A stretch of DNA of 11,847 bases, taken from NCBI GenBank assembly GCA_041488395.1, contig JBGPPE010000082.1:1-11847 (forward strand), read 5' to 3'. The translations under genes and the position numbers were made by a program. The notes under the pieces are model-generated. The model did not search any database, was not told the DNA's origin, and worked only from the letters and a program-made list of their open reading frames with translations. The DNA comes from 39-52-133 sp041488395 (lineage in GTDB: Bacteria > Pseudomonadota > Gammaproteobacteria > Burkholderiales > Gallionellaceae). Shown one piece after another: positions 1-7,412 of this stretch; position 1 is the stretch's first letter, and each line of letters begins with the position of its first letter.

Positions 1-911
1 GCGAGGCGCAGCGCGCGCGGATCGGCAAGGCCTACGTCTTCCATGGCCATGCGCACCAGCCGCCGGCCGACGTAGAGCGGATCGGCGCCACCATCTAGCA
101 TGCGCACCATCCAGTACAGCGCGGCATCCGGGTTGGAGCCGCGCACCGACTTGTGCAGCGCGGAAATCTGGTCGTAAAACGCTTCGCCGCCCTTGTCGAA
201 GCGGCGCAGGTTTTGCGCCAGAGTATTATCGAGGAAAGCGCTGTCTATTTTGCTCACGCCGGATGTTTCTGCGGCGGTGTGCAGCTGCTCCAGCACATTG
301 AGCAGGCGCCGCGCGTCGCCATCTGCATAGCCGATGATGCGCTCCTTCGCCTCTTTCTCGAATTGCACGCCCTGCAGCGCCTCTTGCTGTGCGCGCTCGA
401 ACAGCTGCTCCAGCTCGGCTGCAGAGAGGGATTGCAGCACATAGACCTGGGCACGCGACAGCAACGCGCTGTTCACTTCGAAGGAGGGATTTTCGGTGGT
501 GGCGCCGATAAAGGTCACCAGGCCCTGTTCGACAAAAGGCAGGAAGGCATCCTGTTGTGACTTGTTGAAGCGGTGCACCTCGTCCACAAACAGGATGGTG
601 TGGCGACCGCTCTGTTGCAGGGTGTGCTGCGCCTGCGCGATGGCATCGCGGATGTCTTTCACGCCGGAGAGCACCGCCGACAGCGGCGCAAACTCGGCAT
701 CGAAAGCCGAGGCCATCAGCCGCGCCAGCGTGGTCTTGCCCACACCCGGCGGCCCCCAAAGTATCATCGAATGCAGCTTGCCGGAAGAGAACGCCATGCG
801 CAGCGGCTTGCCAGGCCCGAGCAGATGCGACTGGCCGATGACCTCGTCGATATGTTTGGGGCGCAGCCGTTCGGCGAGGGGTGCGGCGGGTTGCGGAGAA
901 TCAAACAGCAT
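1..911 (-). CDS. rarA: Replication-associated recombination protein A (AAA+ ATPase), C-terminus cut off by the window
   Basis: RarA (MgsA) is a cytoplasmic clamp-loader-like AAA+ ATPase that acts at stalled replication forks and single-strand gaps. The frame is open from the ATG at 911 to the window edge, giving 303 residues of a protein usually about 430-450 long. Seen: Walker A GPPGVGKT (53-60), Walker B ILFVDEVHRF (106-115), sensor 1 GATTENPSF (136-144), a probable arginine finger R153 in ALLSRAQV, sensor 2 GDARRLLN (198-205), and the family-typical RRFDKGGEAFYDQISALHKS near 236-255. The tetramerisation domain continues beyond the edge. The start fits the family N-terminus (MLFDS...LAERLRPK), and the preceding GGTGGGG could serve as ribosome-binding site. 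That stretch belongs to the end of a CACAGAG repeat. lolA lies 193 bp upstream and ftsK before it, a common betaproteobacterial order. No frameshift was seen. Confidence 0.95.
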   Translation of the reverse strand, partial: MLFDSPQPAAPLAERLRPKHIDEVIGQSHLLGPGKPLRMAFSSGKLHSMILWGPPGVGKTTLARLMASAFDAEFAPLSAVLSGVKDIRDAIAQAQHTLQQSGRHTILFVDEVHRFNKSQQDAFLPFVEQGLVTFIGATTENPSFEVNSALLSRAQVYVLQSLSAAELEQLFERAQQEALQGVQFEKEAKERIIGYADGDARRLLNVLEQLHTAAETSGVSKIDSAFLDNTLAQNLRRFDKGGEAFYDQISALHKSVRGSNPDAALYWMVRMLDGGADPLYVGRRLVRMAMEDVGLADPRALRL

Positions 912-1099
912 AAACCCCACCACAGAGACACAGAGACACAGAGACAAAACCAGAGAAAATCAAAATCCCAACAAGAGATACATCCTGACAATTGAAATCA
1001 GGTGTTCTCTGTGTCTCTGTACCCGCAAGGGGTAGGCCGTGGTTGTAAGGGCCTAAATTCCCAACAACACACGCTCTGTCTCTGTGGTGAGAGGTTTTC
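912..1099. repeat. CACAGAG inverted-repeat element, copy 1, with an interrupted right arm
   Basis: The element fills the gap between the rarA start codon and the lolA stop codon. The left arm at 919-945 is built of tandem CACAGAGA units reading inward. The right arm is the reverse complement, TCTCTGTG units, but is split: 1004-1020 and 1074-1089, with a 53-base insert between. The core at 946-1003 is unrelated to the cores of the other two copies, apart from a shared GAGAAAATC next to the arm. The outer ends read GGTGGGGTTT toward rarA and GGTGAGAGGTTTTC toward lolA. No transposase or plausible protein is encoded; translations give only low-complexity peptides such as SVSLCLCG. It could be a MITE-like mobile element or a structural intergenic repeat. 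Confidence 0.85.
1021..1073. repeat. 53-base insert interrupting the arm of CACAGAG copy 1
   Basis: This segment breaks the otherwise regular TCTCTGTG arm and is bordered on both sides by CTCTGT (1015-1020 and 1074-1079). It has hairpin potential of its own: ACCC-gcaa-GGGGT at its left end, TAGGCC with GGCCTA spaced by 11 bases, and GTTGT pairing with ACAAC around a GGG/CCC stem. This suggests a small palindromic mobile unit. The CTCTGT borders may be a target duplication or only reflect the periodicity of the host arm. No second copy is in the window. Confidence 0.55.
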
Positions 1100-1104
1100 A
1101 ACAA

Positions 1105-1725
1105 TTATTCCCCAAGCACGTCCGCCCCCTTGGGCGGCACGAACTTGAACAGTTGCGCAGACAGTTTTGGATTGCGCTGCATCTGGCTGAAGGTGAGCAA
1201 GGTGGTATGACCAAAGGCATCGCGCAGCTCCATCACCGCCAGCTCGCCCTGCGCATTGAAGGCCATGAGGATTTTTTCGAAGCTGCTGTCGCGTGCCCGG
1301 GCATGCGCTTCCAGCCAGTCCAGCCCGTCTTTCGTGCCGCTGTCGCTCAGCACAAAAGCGCGTTCGATCTCGTTGTTGCCCGAGAGCAATGCCGCCGGGC
1401 TGCTGCCCAGCGCGGCATCGAGTTTTTTCACCGTGACCTGGTTCAGGTCCACGTCGTACATCCAGAATTTTGCGCCATCGCCGACGATGATTTGCTCGTA
1501 CGGTTTCTGATAGACCCAGCGGAATTTGCCGGGGCGCACGAACTGCATGGTGCCCGAGGCCGACTGGATGCGCTTGCCATCCTTGTCCTGAATCACCTGG
1601 GTGAAATTGGCCTGGCCGGAATGGCTGGCGGCGATGAAATTGCGCAGCTTGTCGCTGGCGCCGGCATGGGCAATGGCTGAATACAGCGCGATCATTAATA
1701 CAAAAATAAATTTTTTCAACTTCAA
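1105..1725 (-). CDS. lolA: Outer-membrane lipoprotein carrier protein LolA
   Basis: LolA is a periplasmic chaperone that takes lipoproteins from the LolCDE transporter and passes them to LolB at the outer membrane. The 206-residue product has the family's usual length. A signal peptide is visible: KLKK, then a hydrophobic stretch (about 6-20) and an AHA-G cleavage site near 21-22. Family signatures are GQANFTQ (37-43) and RPGKFRW (64-70), and the protein ends in FKFVPPKGADVLGE. No ATG fits this N-terminus, because the first one (codon 11) would remove the charged part of the signal. TTG at 1725 or TTG at 1719 is therefore the likely start; 1719 is better spaced (8 bases) from AAAGG. That AAAGG belongs to the end of a CACAGAG repeat. 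ftsK lies upstream and rarA downstream. Confidence 0.92.
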   Translation of the reverse strand: MKLKKFIFVLMIALYSAIAHAGASDKLRNFIAASHSGQANFTQVIQDKDGKRIQSASGTMQFVRPGKFRWVYQKPYEQIIVGDGAKFWMYDVDLNQVTVKKLDAALGSSPAALLSGNNEIERAFVLSDSGTKDGLDWLEAHARARDSSFEKILMAFNAQGELAVMELRDAFGHTTLLTFSQMQRNPKLSAQLFKFVPPKGADVLGE

Positions 1726-1905
1726 AACCTTTCACCACAGAGGCACATAACCAGCGACTTGGCTGGCATTATTGCCAGCCTTAGTCGAATGGCTAGAAGT
1801 TCCATCAGAGACACAGAGGAAAATCAAGAGTAACCAAACCTGAACATCATCTGTTCTTGATGTTTGCTTTTCTCTGTGCCTCTGTGTCTCTGTGGTTAAT
1901 TGTTT
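1726..1905. repeat. CACAGAG inverted-repeat element, copy 2, with an interrupted left arm
   Basis: The element fills the gap between the start of lolA and the stop of ftsK. The right arm at 1868-1896 is intact (TTTTCTCTGTGCCTCTGTG and onward to GTGGT). The left arm is split into 1734-1746 and 1806-1824 by a 58-base REP-like hairpin. Rejoined, the left arm matches the reverse complement of the right arm with only a few G/A differences and one extra base. The core at 1825-1867 includes a smaller dyad, ATCAAGA (1823-1829) with TCTTGAT (1855-1861). The end next to lolA supplies the AAAGG ribosome-binding region. Confidence 0.85.
1748..1805 (-). repeat. REP-like hairpin with conserved shoulders, copy 1
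   Basis: Read on the minus strand, the unit begins ATGGAACTT, continues CTAGCCATTCGACTAAG, then has an apical hairpin (GCTGGC, AATAAT, GCCAGC) and ends CAAGTCGCTGGTTA. TAGCCA and TGGTTA pair with one G-T wobble, and CGACT pairs with AGTCG, so the shoulders form the base of a bulged hairpin. A second copy at 10718-10769 has the same shoulders (one mismatch in 40 bases) but a different tip. The unit sits inside the left arm of the second CACAGAG element, which implies insertion. The format resembles REP elements mobilised by RAYT (TnpA-REP) transposases, but no such gene is in the window. Confidence 0.75.
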
Positions 1906-1908
1906 CTC

Positions 1909-4203
1909 TCATTCTTGTCTGGCCGGCGACAGCACTTCGCGATTGCCGTTGCTCTGCATCGGCGTGACGATGCCGGCCTTTTCCATTTGTTCTACCAGGC
2001 GTGCCGCGCGGTTGTAGCCGATGCGCAGGTTGCGCTGCACCAGCGAGATGGAAGCGCGGCGTGATTTCACCACGATCTCGACGGCCTGGTCGTAGAGCGG
2101 GTCAGACTCGGCATCGCCGCCCAGCCCCTCTATATCCCCACCATCGCCTTCTTCCTGCACGCTCAGCACGTCATCGATGTATTGCGGCGGCCCCAGCGAC
2201 TTGATGTGCTCGATCACGCGATGCACTTCCTGGTCCGACACAAAGGCACCGTGCAGGCGCTGCGGATGACCGCTGCCGGGCGGCAGGTAGAGCATGTCGC
2301 CCTGACCCAGCAAGGCTTCTGCCCCCATCTGGTCGAGGATGGTGCGCGAGTCGATCTTGCTCGACACCTGGAACGATACACGCGTCGGCACGTTGGCCTT
2401 GATCAGACCAGTGATCACGTCCACCGACGGGCGCTGTGTGGCGAGCACCAGATGGATACCGGAGGCCCGTGCCTTCTGCGCCAGGCGCGCAATCAGCTCT
2501 TCCACCTTCTTGCCCACCACCATCATCAGGTCGGCCAGCTCGTCGATAAATACCGCGATGAAATACATCTCTTCCAGCGCCTCGGGGTGCTCGGGCGTCA
2601 GCGTGAAAGGGTTGGTCAGCGGCGATCCGGCCTTGACCGCGTCGCGCACTTTCTGGTTGTAGCCGGCCATGTTGCGCACGCCCAGCGCCGACATCAGGCG
2701 GTAGCGTTTGTCCATTTCCTGCACGCACCAGTTAAGGCCGGCGGCAGCCTGGCGCATGTCGGTGACCACCGGCGCCAGCAGGTGCGGGATGCCTTCATAC
2801 ACCGACAGCTCCAGCATCTTGGGATCGATCAGCAGCAGGCGCACCTGTTGCGGTGTGGATTTGTAAAGCAGGGAAAGAATCATGGCGTTGATCGCCACCG
2901 ATTTGCCCGAGCCGGTGGTACCGGCCACCAGCACGTGCGGCATCTTGGCCAGGTCGGCCACCACCGGCTTGCCGGAAATATCCTTGCCCATCACCAGGGT
3001 CAGCGCCGAGTTCATCTCGGCATAGGCCTGCGAGCTGAGGATCTCGGACAGGCGCACGATCTGGCGCTTGGGATTGGGCAGCTCCAGCGCCATATAGGCC
3101 TTGCCCGGGATGGTTTCCACCACGCGCAGGCTCACTACCGACAGGGCACGCGCCAGGTCTTTCACCAGGTTGGTGATCTGGCTGCCCTTCACCCCCACCG
3201 CCGGGTCGATCTCGTAGCGCGTGATCACCGGGCCGGGATAGGCGGCCACCACTTTCACTTCCACGCCGAAGTCTTTCAATTTGCGTTCGATCAGGCGCGA
3301 AGTGAATTCCAGCGTGTCGGCAGCAATGGTCTCCACCTCGCCGCTGGCCTGGTCGAGCAGGTGCAGCGGCGGCAGTTCGGAGTCGGGCATTTCGGCAAAC
3401 AATGAAGTCTGCTTTTCCTGCACGACGCGGCTGGATTGCGGCACTTCAAATATCGGCTGTTCGATGTGGATGGGCAGATGCTCTTCTACGCGTTTCTTTT
3501 CTTCCTCTACCACCGCGTGCCGTTCGCTCACCGCCTGCGCGCCGATGCGCTTGTCCTGCCTGGTCTGCCAGGCAATGCGCGCCCACAGGTAGAACGTCTC
3601 GATGCGCGCACCCAGCCAGTCGACCAGACGCAGCCAGGACAGGCCGCTGAACAGGCTGAAGGCGGTGGCCATCAACACCAGCAACAATAAGGTTGCGCCG
3701 GTAAAGCCCAGTATATGCGCCAGGCCATTGCCCAGCACCGCACCCAGCATACCGCCCGGCGCCAGCGGCAGGGCCACTTTCCAGCTATACAGTCGCATCG
3801 CTTCCAGCGCGCTGCTGGATAGCAGCAGCACGGCAAAACCGAGCAGCGCCAGCCACAGGGCACGCTTGTCGAACAGGCTGTCCGCTGCCTCATCTTCCGG
3901 GTGCAGGGTGCGGTAGCTGGCCCACACGCGCTGCATCAGGATGACCACCCACCACCACGCGGAAAAACCGAAGATGTACAGCATGACATCGGCCAGCCAT
4001 GCGCCGAACACGCCACCCGGATTATGCGTTACGGTTTCGCTGCCACTGTGCGACCAGGAGGAATCAGTGCGATCATAGCCATGCAGGATAAGAATGAGAT
4101 AGACCGCTGCGGCCACCAGCAACAGCCAGCGCGATTCGCGCAACAACCTGGCAAGACGTTCGGGAAGGGGGGTGGATTGGCGCAGCGGAGTGGATTGCTT
4201 CAT
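1909..4203 (-). CDS. ftsK: DNA translocase FtsK
   Basis: FtsK sits at the division septum and pumps DNA so that chromosome dimers are resolved at dif by XerCD. Numbering from the ATG at 4203, the product has 764 residues. It has about four membrane segments (near 26-42, 66-90, 115-132 and 153-185), a short charged linker (about 213-270) instead of a long Pro/Gln linker, and then the motor. The motor shows Walker A AGTTGSGKS (427-435) and Walker B FIAVFIDELADL (548-559). The C-terminal winged-helix gamma domain (about 700-764, SRRASISLVQRNLRIGYNRAARLV) reads polarity motifs on DNA. Start options are ATG 4203, ATG 4209 and TTG 4227; 4203 is favoured because a weak GGGTG lies 8-9 bases upstream. 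A small duplication, QSTPLRQSTPL, lies at the N-terminus. The response-regulator stop is 54 bp upstream. Confidence 0.95.
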   Translation of the reverse strand: MKQSTPLRQSTPLPERLARLLRESRWLLLVAAAVYLILILHGYDRTDSSWSHSGSETVTHNPGGVFGAWLADVMLYIFGFSAWWWVVILMQRVWASYRTLHPEDEAADSLFDKRALWLALLGFAVLLLSSSALEAMRLYSWKVALPLAPGGMLGAVLGNGLAHILGFTGATLLLLVLMATAFSLFSGLSWLRLVDWLGARIETFYLWARIAWQTRQDKRIGAQAVSERHAVVEEEKKRVEEHLPIHIEQPIFEVPQSSRVVQEKQTSLFAEMPDSELPPLHLLDQASGEVETIAADTLEFTSRLIERKLKDFGVEVKVVAAYPGPVITRYEIDPAVGVKGSQITNLVKDLARALSVVSLRVVETIPGKAYMALELPNPKRQIVRLSEILSSQAYAEMNSALTLVMGKDISGKPVVADLAKMPHVLVAGTTGSGKSVAINAMILSLLYKSTPQQVRLLLIDPKMLELSVYEGIPHLLAPVVTDMRQAAAGLNWCVQEMDKRYRLMSALGVRNMAGYNQKVRDAVKAGSPLTNPFTLTPEHPEALEEMYFIAVFIDELADLMMVVGKKVEELIARLAQKARASGIHLVLATQRPSVDVITGLIKANVPTRVSFQVSSKIDSRTILDQMGAEALLGQGDMLYLPPGSGHPQRLHGAFVSDQEVHRVIEHIKSLGPPQYIDDVLSVQEEGDGGDIEGLGGDAESDPLYDQAVEIVVKSRRASISLVQRNLRIGYNRAARLVEQMEKAGIVTPMQSNGNREVLSPARQE

Positions 4204-4257
4204 TGACATTACACCCGCAGCAGACAAGCAGCTGACAGACTGGCTTGCAGTGACGCC

Positions 4258-4938
4258 CTAACCTTCATGCACATTCCCCTGCGTTTGCTCGATCAACCCC
4301 AGGTTGCGGGCCTTGACCACAGCATCCAGACGGCTATTTACCTGCAGCACCTGATATGCCGCGGCGACGTGCACCTTGACCGTGCCCTCGGCCAGGTTCA
4401 TTTTTGCCGAGATCTCCTTGTTCGACAGGCCGGCGGCGAGGTGCTGCAGCGCCTCCATCTGGCGCCTGGTCAGGCCATGCGTATTGATCTGCGGGGTATT
4501 CCTGGCAGGTTCGGCGTGCCCCATGGCGGCCATGGACTGTGCCAGCAACTGCGGCGGCAGGTAAATACCGCCATCCAGCACCATGCGCAAGGCATTCACC
4601 ATAATCTTGCCGGAAGACATCTTGGAAATAAAACCCATGGCGCCGTACTCCATCACCCACTCGATGTCCGTGCGCTGATCGGAGCCGGACACCACCACCA
4701 GAGGGATGCCGGGAAAGCGCTGGTGAAAGATGCGTATGGAAGTCACACCATCGCTGCCGGGCATATTCAGGTCCAGCAGGACCAGATCAAGGGAAGGGTT
4801 CGCCGCAGCCAGTGCCAGCGCATCGGCAAAATTCCCGGCATCGAGAATCTCGACCTCATCGCTGAGCTGCTGCAATACGTAGCGCATCCCGTCGCGAAAC
4901 AGGGCATGGTCATCTGCCAGCAAAACCTGCAATTTCAT
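4258..4938 (-). CDS. NarL/FixJ-type response regulator with LuxR DNA-binding domain
   Basis: This is a cytoplasmic two-component transcription regulator of 226 residues, the normal length for the family. The receiver domain (about 1-120) has the acidic pair D9-D10, phospho-acceptor D56 in LVLLDLNMPG, switch residue S84 and conserved K106. The LuxR-type helix-turn-helix spans about 156-215 (GLTRRQMEALQHLAAGLSNK, then EGTVKVHV at 184-191). The ATG at 4938 is preceded by AGGGGG nine bases upstream. A hybrid kinase gene ends 94 bp upstream in the same direction, so it is the likely partner; this is inferred from position. Target genes cannot be read from the sequence. The gap upstream contains a possible extended -10 promoter, so it may be transcribed partly on its own. 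Confidence 0.9.
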   Translation of the reverse strand: MKLQVLLADDHALFRDGMRYVLQQLSDEVEILDAGNFADALALAAANPSLDLVLLDLNMPGSDGVTSIRIFHQRFPGIPLVVVSGSDQRTDIEWVMEYGAMGFISKMSSGKIMVNALRMVLDGGIYLPPQLLAQSMAAMGHAEPARNTPQINTHGLTRRQMEALQHLAAGLSNKEISAKMNLAEGTVKVHVAAAYQVLQVNSRLDAVVKARNLGLIEQTQGNVHEG

Positions 4939-4966
4939 TTCTTTATCCCCCTAGCATATTGTTATT

Positions 4967-4975
4967 ATCATACCA
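4967..4975 (-). promoter_or_regulatory. Possible extended -10 promoter for the response-regulator gene
   Basis: On the minus strand the gap between the kinase and regulator genes contains TGGTATGAT, an extended -10 pattern (TGn followed by a TATAAT-like hexamer), 29 bases before the ATG at 4938. No good TTGACA-like -35 box is found at 16-18 bases, as is common for extended -10 promoters. A short dyad, GGAA-GCA-TTCC, lies just upstream at 4984-4994 and could be an operator. This is a motif match only. Confidence 0.3.
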
Positions 4976-5032
4976 TTTCGCGGGAATGCTTCCTCCCCCT
5001 CTTGCCGCAAAATCAGGGCCGGCTGTGCCCAT

Positions 5033-6805
5033 CTATTTATCTCCGTGCAGCGCAAAATGCATGACCGAGCGCAAACGCGCCGGGGTGATCGGCTTGTGCA
5101 GCAGCTGCGCGCCACTCCCCTGAATTTCCAGCAGCGTTTGCGGCTCGGTATCTCCGGTCAGCACCAGCGCCGGAATCTCTTTCCCCCACAGCCCATGCAC
5201 CTGGCTGATGACATGCAATGCGTTCATCCCCTGCGGCAAGCGGTAATCGCAAACCAGTATATCCGGGCGCGCCCCGCTTGCCTGCAGGCTGCTGATCACC
5301 TCGTCCGGCAGCATTCCGGCCGTGACCTGGCATTCCCATTGCCCCATCAGCTCAACCAGCGTGTTGCGTATGTCCTGGTCGTCCTCGACCAGTGCCACTT
5401 TCACACCGCGCAAATCATTCTGCATATAGCTCGGTACAAATGGCTGCGAGCGCTGCGCAGCCTCACCCAGCGGCAAGTTAAAAGCGAATTGCGAGCCCTT
5501 GCCCGGCTCCGACTGCACCCCGATTTTGCATTCCAGCAAAGCTGCCAGACGCCGCACAATGGCCAGGCCCAGGCCCAGCCCCAGGCGGCGGTCACGTTGC
5601 GGGTTGTTGACCTGATAGTATTCCTCAAAAATGTGTGGCAGATTTTCTGCACTGATGCCGACCCCACTATCCTTGACCGCCAGCCTCAGCCTGTTCTCTG
5701 AACACTCGCACAGCACCTGCACCCTGCCTGCATGCGTGTAGCGGATGGCATTGGAAACCAGGTTGCGCAGGATGCGTTCCAGCAAGGAAGGGTCGCTGTG
5801 CACGACATGCTCGCACGTCGGCACCTCAAGGATTATTTTTTTGGCATGCGCCTGCGCCGCAAAATCCACATACAGGCGGTCAAACAGGTCGCGCAGCTCA
5901 AAATGCTGGTGGCGCACCTGCACCACCCCCGCATCCAGCCGCGAAACATCCAGCAACTCATCGAACATGTCCACCAGCGCGCTTACCGATTTACCGATCT
6001 GCCCGGCCAGATGTGAGGTGGCTTTCTCATGGGCCGCCTCTTGCAGCGCCTCGCTGAATAGCACCAGAGCCTGCAGCGGCTGGCGCAAATCGTGGCTGGC
6101 CGCAGCCAGAAAGCGCGATTTGTCGCGGCTGGCAGTCTCGGCGCGGGCTTTCTGCTCGGTCAGTTGCTGGATCAGCGAATCATTCTCGTAGCGCCGCAGC
6201 AGTGCAGTCCAGAAAGTCCGGCTCAGTTCACGCCCCGCACTCAGCACCGTCAGCAGGAACAGCAGCAGCATGCCGGCCAGAATCCAGTGGGCAGAGTCGC
6301 CCGCCCAGACCAGGCGCAGCAACAAGGGCAAGGTGACGCACAGCACGTAGACATACAGTGAAGGCGGGTGCACCGCATTCATCGTCACCGCACCCGCTGC
6401 CAGGCCCAGCACCACGCAGATCAGCAGCGCCTGGTAAGCCAGCTCCTGCGGAAAGAACCATGCTGCAACACTGCCCCACGTCAGCCCCACAGCCAGTGCA
6501 TACAGAGTAAAACGGATGTTCCACTGCCGGCATTGTTCGACGCTCTCGAGTTGCGTCTTGTAACGCGACCAGCCGAACATCTCCACGGCATGCACCGCAA
6601 ACATGACACCCAGCCAGCTCAGCAACGTTTCGTGGCTGCACTGGCTCCAGAGCAGCGCGACAAACAGCGGTTCCAGCAACATCTGCCCAACCACCATGGT
6701 GGGGTACATCTTCAGGCGCGCGCGCAGCTGGTCTGCGCGCAGGCGCAGATTGCCCTCATCGATGTGAAAGCGCAGGTTACTCAGCTGGGATTCAAGGACG
6801 GTCAT
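5033..6805 (-). CDS. Membrane-bound hybrid sensor histidine kinase with C-terminal receiver domain
   Basis: The predicted product has 590 residues. The N-terminal part (about 35-190) is hydrophobic, with about six membrane segments and no recognisable extracellular domain, so the signal is probably sensed in or near the membrane. A coiled linker (205-230) leads to HisKA with phospho-acceptor H238 in AAASHDLRQPLQAL. HATPase_c shows the N box around N352 (LVSNAIRYT), DSGVGIS (379-385) and GLGLGLAIV (409-417). The receiver (about 467-585) has E474/D475/D476, acceptor D520 in LVCDYRLP, T550 and K571. The SHDLRQPLQAL box resembles the NahK/ErcS' group. ATG 6805 was chosen because it is 10 bases after the SCO1 stop; in-frame extension to 6877 would overlap that gene. 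The Shine-Dalgarno is weak, which suggests translational coupling. The downstream LuxR-type regulator is the probable partner. Confidence 0.92.
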   Translation of the reverse strand: MTVLESQLSNLRFHIDEGNLRLRADQLRARLKMYPTMVVGQMLLEPLFVALLWSQCSHETLLSWLGVMFAVHAVEMFGWSRYKTQLESVEQCRQWNIRFTLYALAVGLTWGSVAAWFFPQELAYQALLICVVLGLAAGAVTMNAVHPPSLYVYVLCVTLPLLLRLVWAGDSAHWILAGMLLLFLLTVLSAGRELSRTFWTALLRRYENDSLIQQLTEQKARAETASRDKSRFLAAASHDLRQPLQALVLFSEALQEAAHEKATSHLAGQIGKSVSALVDMFDELLDVSRLDAGVVQVRHQHFELRDLFDRLYVDFAAQAHAKKIILEVPTCEHVVHSDPSLLERILRNLVSNAIRYTHAGRVQVLCECSENRLRLAVKDSGVGISAENLPHIFEEYYQVNNPQRDRRLGLGLGLAIVRRLAALLECKIGVQSEPGKGSQFAFNLPLGEAAQRSQPFVPSYMQNDLRGVKVALVEDDQDIRNTLVELMGQWECQVTAGMLPDEVISSLQASGARPDILVCDYRLPQGMNALHVISQVHGLWGKEIPALVLTGDTEPQTLLEIQGSGAQLLHKPITPARLRSVMHFALHGDK

Positions 6806-6815
6806 GTCCGTTTGA

Positions 6816-7412
6816 TCAGCGCGCGCTGGCCAGCAGCAGCCGGATGTCCTGCGCCAGCAGCTCGGCGCGCTGTCCATAAGGCGCCAGCAGCACAGGCTTG
6901 CCGCTGGGGCCGATCAGATAGCTGCCCGCAGTATGGTCCAGCGTGTAGCCACTTTTATTGACCTGTTTCTGGTAGACCACACCAAAGGCTTTGGCGGCCT
7001 CCGCGGTGGCCTGCGCATCGCCGCGCAGCCCCATGAAGGCGGGGTGAAAGGCCGGCACATACTGCGCCAGCAATGCCGCCGTGTCGCGCTCCGGGTCCAG
7101 TGTCACAAACAGCACCTGCACCCTGTCGGCCTCCTTGCCTAAGAGGCTCATCACCTGCGCCATGTCGGCCAGCGTGGTGGGGCATACATCCGGGCAATGG
7201 GTATAACCAAAGAACAGCACCGTCACCTTGCCGCGAAAATCCGCCAGACTGCGCGCCTTGCCGCTGGCATCGGTCAGATGAAAATCCGCCCCCGCATATT
7301 GCGCGCTGACGTCATTGGCCTGGTATGGGGAAGGGAGCTTGGGCTCGCCGCAAGCGATCAGCGCCAGTGAAATGAGCAGCGTGAGCAGGAATAAACGTTT
7401 ATGCAGGAACAT
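6816..7412 (-). CDS. SCO1/SenC/PrrC-family copper chaperone lipoprotein
   Basis: SCO proteins are membrane-anchored, thioredoxin-fold copper chaperones or thiol reductases that help assemble the CuA centre of cytochrome oxidase. The product has 198 residues. MFLHKRLF plus a hydrophobic segment leads to a lipobox LIAC with C21 as the lipidated cysteine. The copper motif is THCPDVCPTT with C73 and C77, and the third ligand is H160 in LDHTAGSYLI. TLDPERD (104-110) is also typical. ATG 7412 gives a proper signal sequence; longer in-frame starts add an unlikely leader. The start overlaps the end of the upstream TauE/SafE gene by 14 bases, so the two are probably co-translated. No oxidase genes are in the window, so the target oxidase is unknown. 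Confidence 0.92.
   Translation of the reverse strand: MFLHKRLFLLTLLISLALIACGEPKLPSPYQANDVSAQYAGADFHLTDASGKARSLADFRGKVTVLFFGYTHCPDVCPTTLADMAQVMSLLGKEADRVQVLFVTLDPERDTAALLAQYVPAFHPAFMGLRGDAQATAEAAKAFGVVYQKQVNKSGYTLDHTAGSYLIGPSGKPVLLAPYGQRAELLAQDIRLLLASAR

Noticed and set aside
226..759. A 177-residue minus-strand open frame within rarA
   Set aside because: It is a shifted frame of the rarA coding region; the rarA frame itself shows all AAA+ motifs and runs unbroken from 911 to the edge.
912..1099. CACAGAG arms considered as a CRISPR array
   Set aside because: Units are contiguous 7-8 base tandems in inverted arms with no regular unique spacers and no cas genes nearby.
901..1104. Small open frames in the CACAGAG elements (peptides like VSVSLCLCG)
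   Set aside because: They are translations of the repeat units, low in complexity, with no supporting start signal.
2182..3405. A 407-residue plus-strand open frame opposite ftsK, rich in His, Gln and Arg
   Set aside because: It is an antisense shadow of a GC-rich gene, with biased composition and no recognisable domain; ftsK on the other strand is complete.
5013..5032. Possible terminator after the hybrid kinase gene (GGGC-acagccg-GCCC followed by TGATTTT)
   Set aside because: The stem is only four base pairs and the T-run is short and interrupted, so it is not listed as a feature.
4160..7335. GGGNAGGG motifs (near 4164 and 7326 on plus, near 11328 on minus) as FtsK polarity sites
   Set aside because: Three copies of a degenerate 8-mer in about 12 kb of GC-rich DNA, on mixed strands, are not more than chance.
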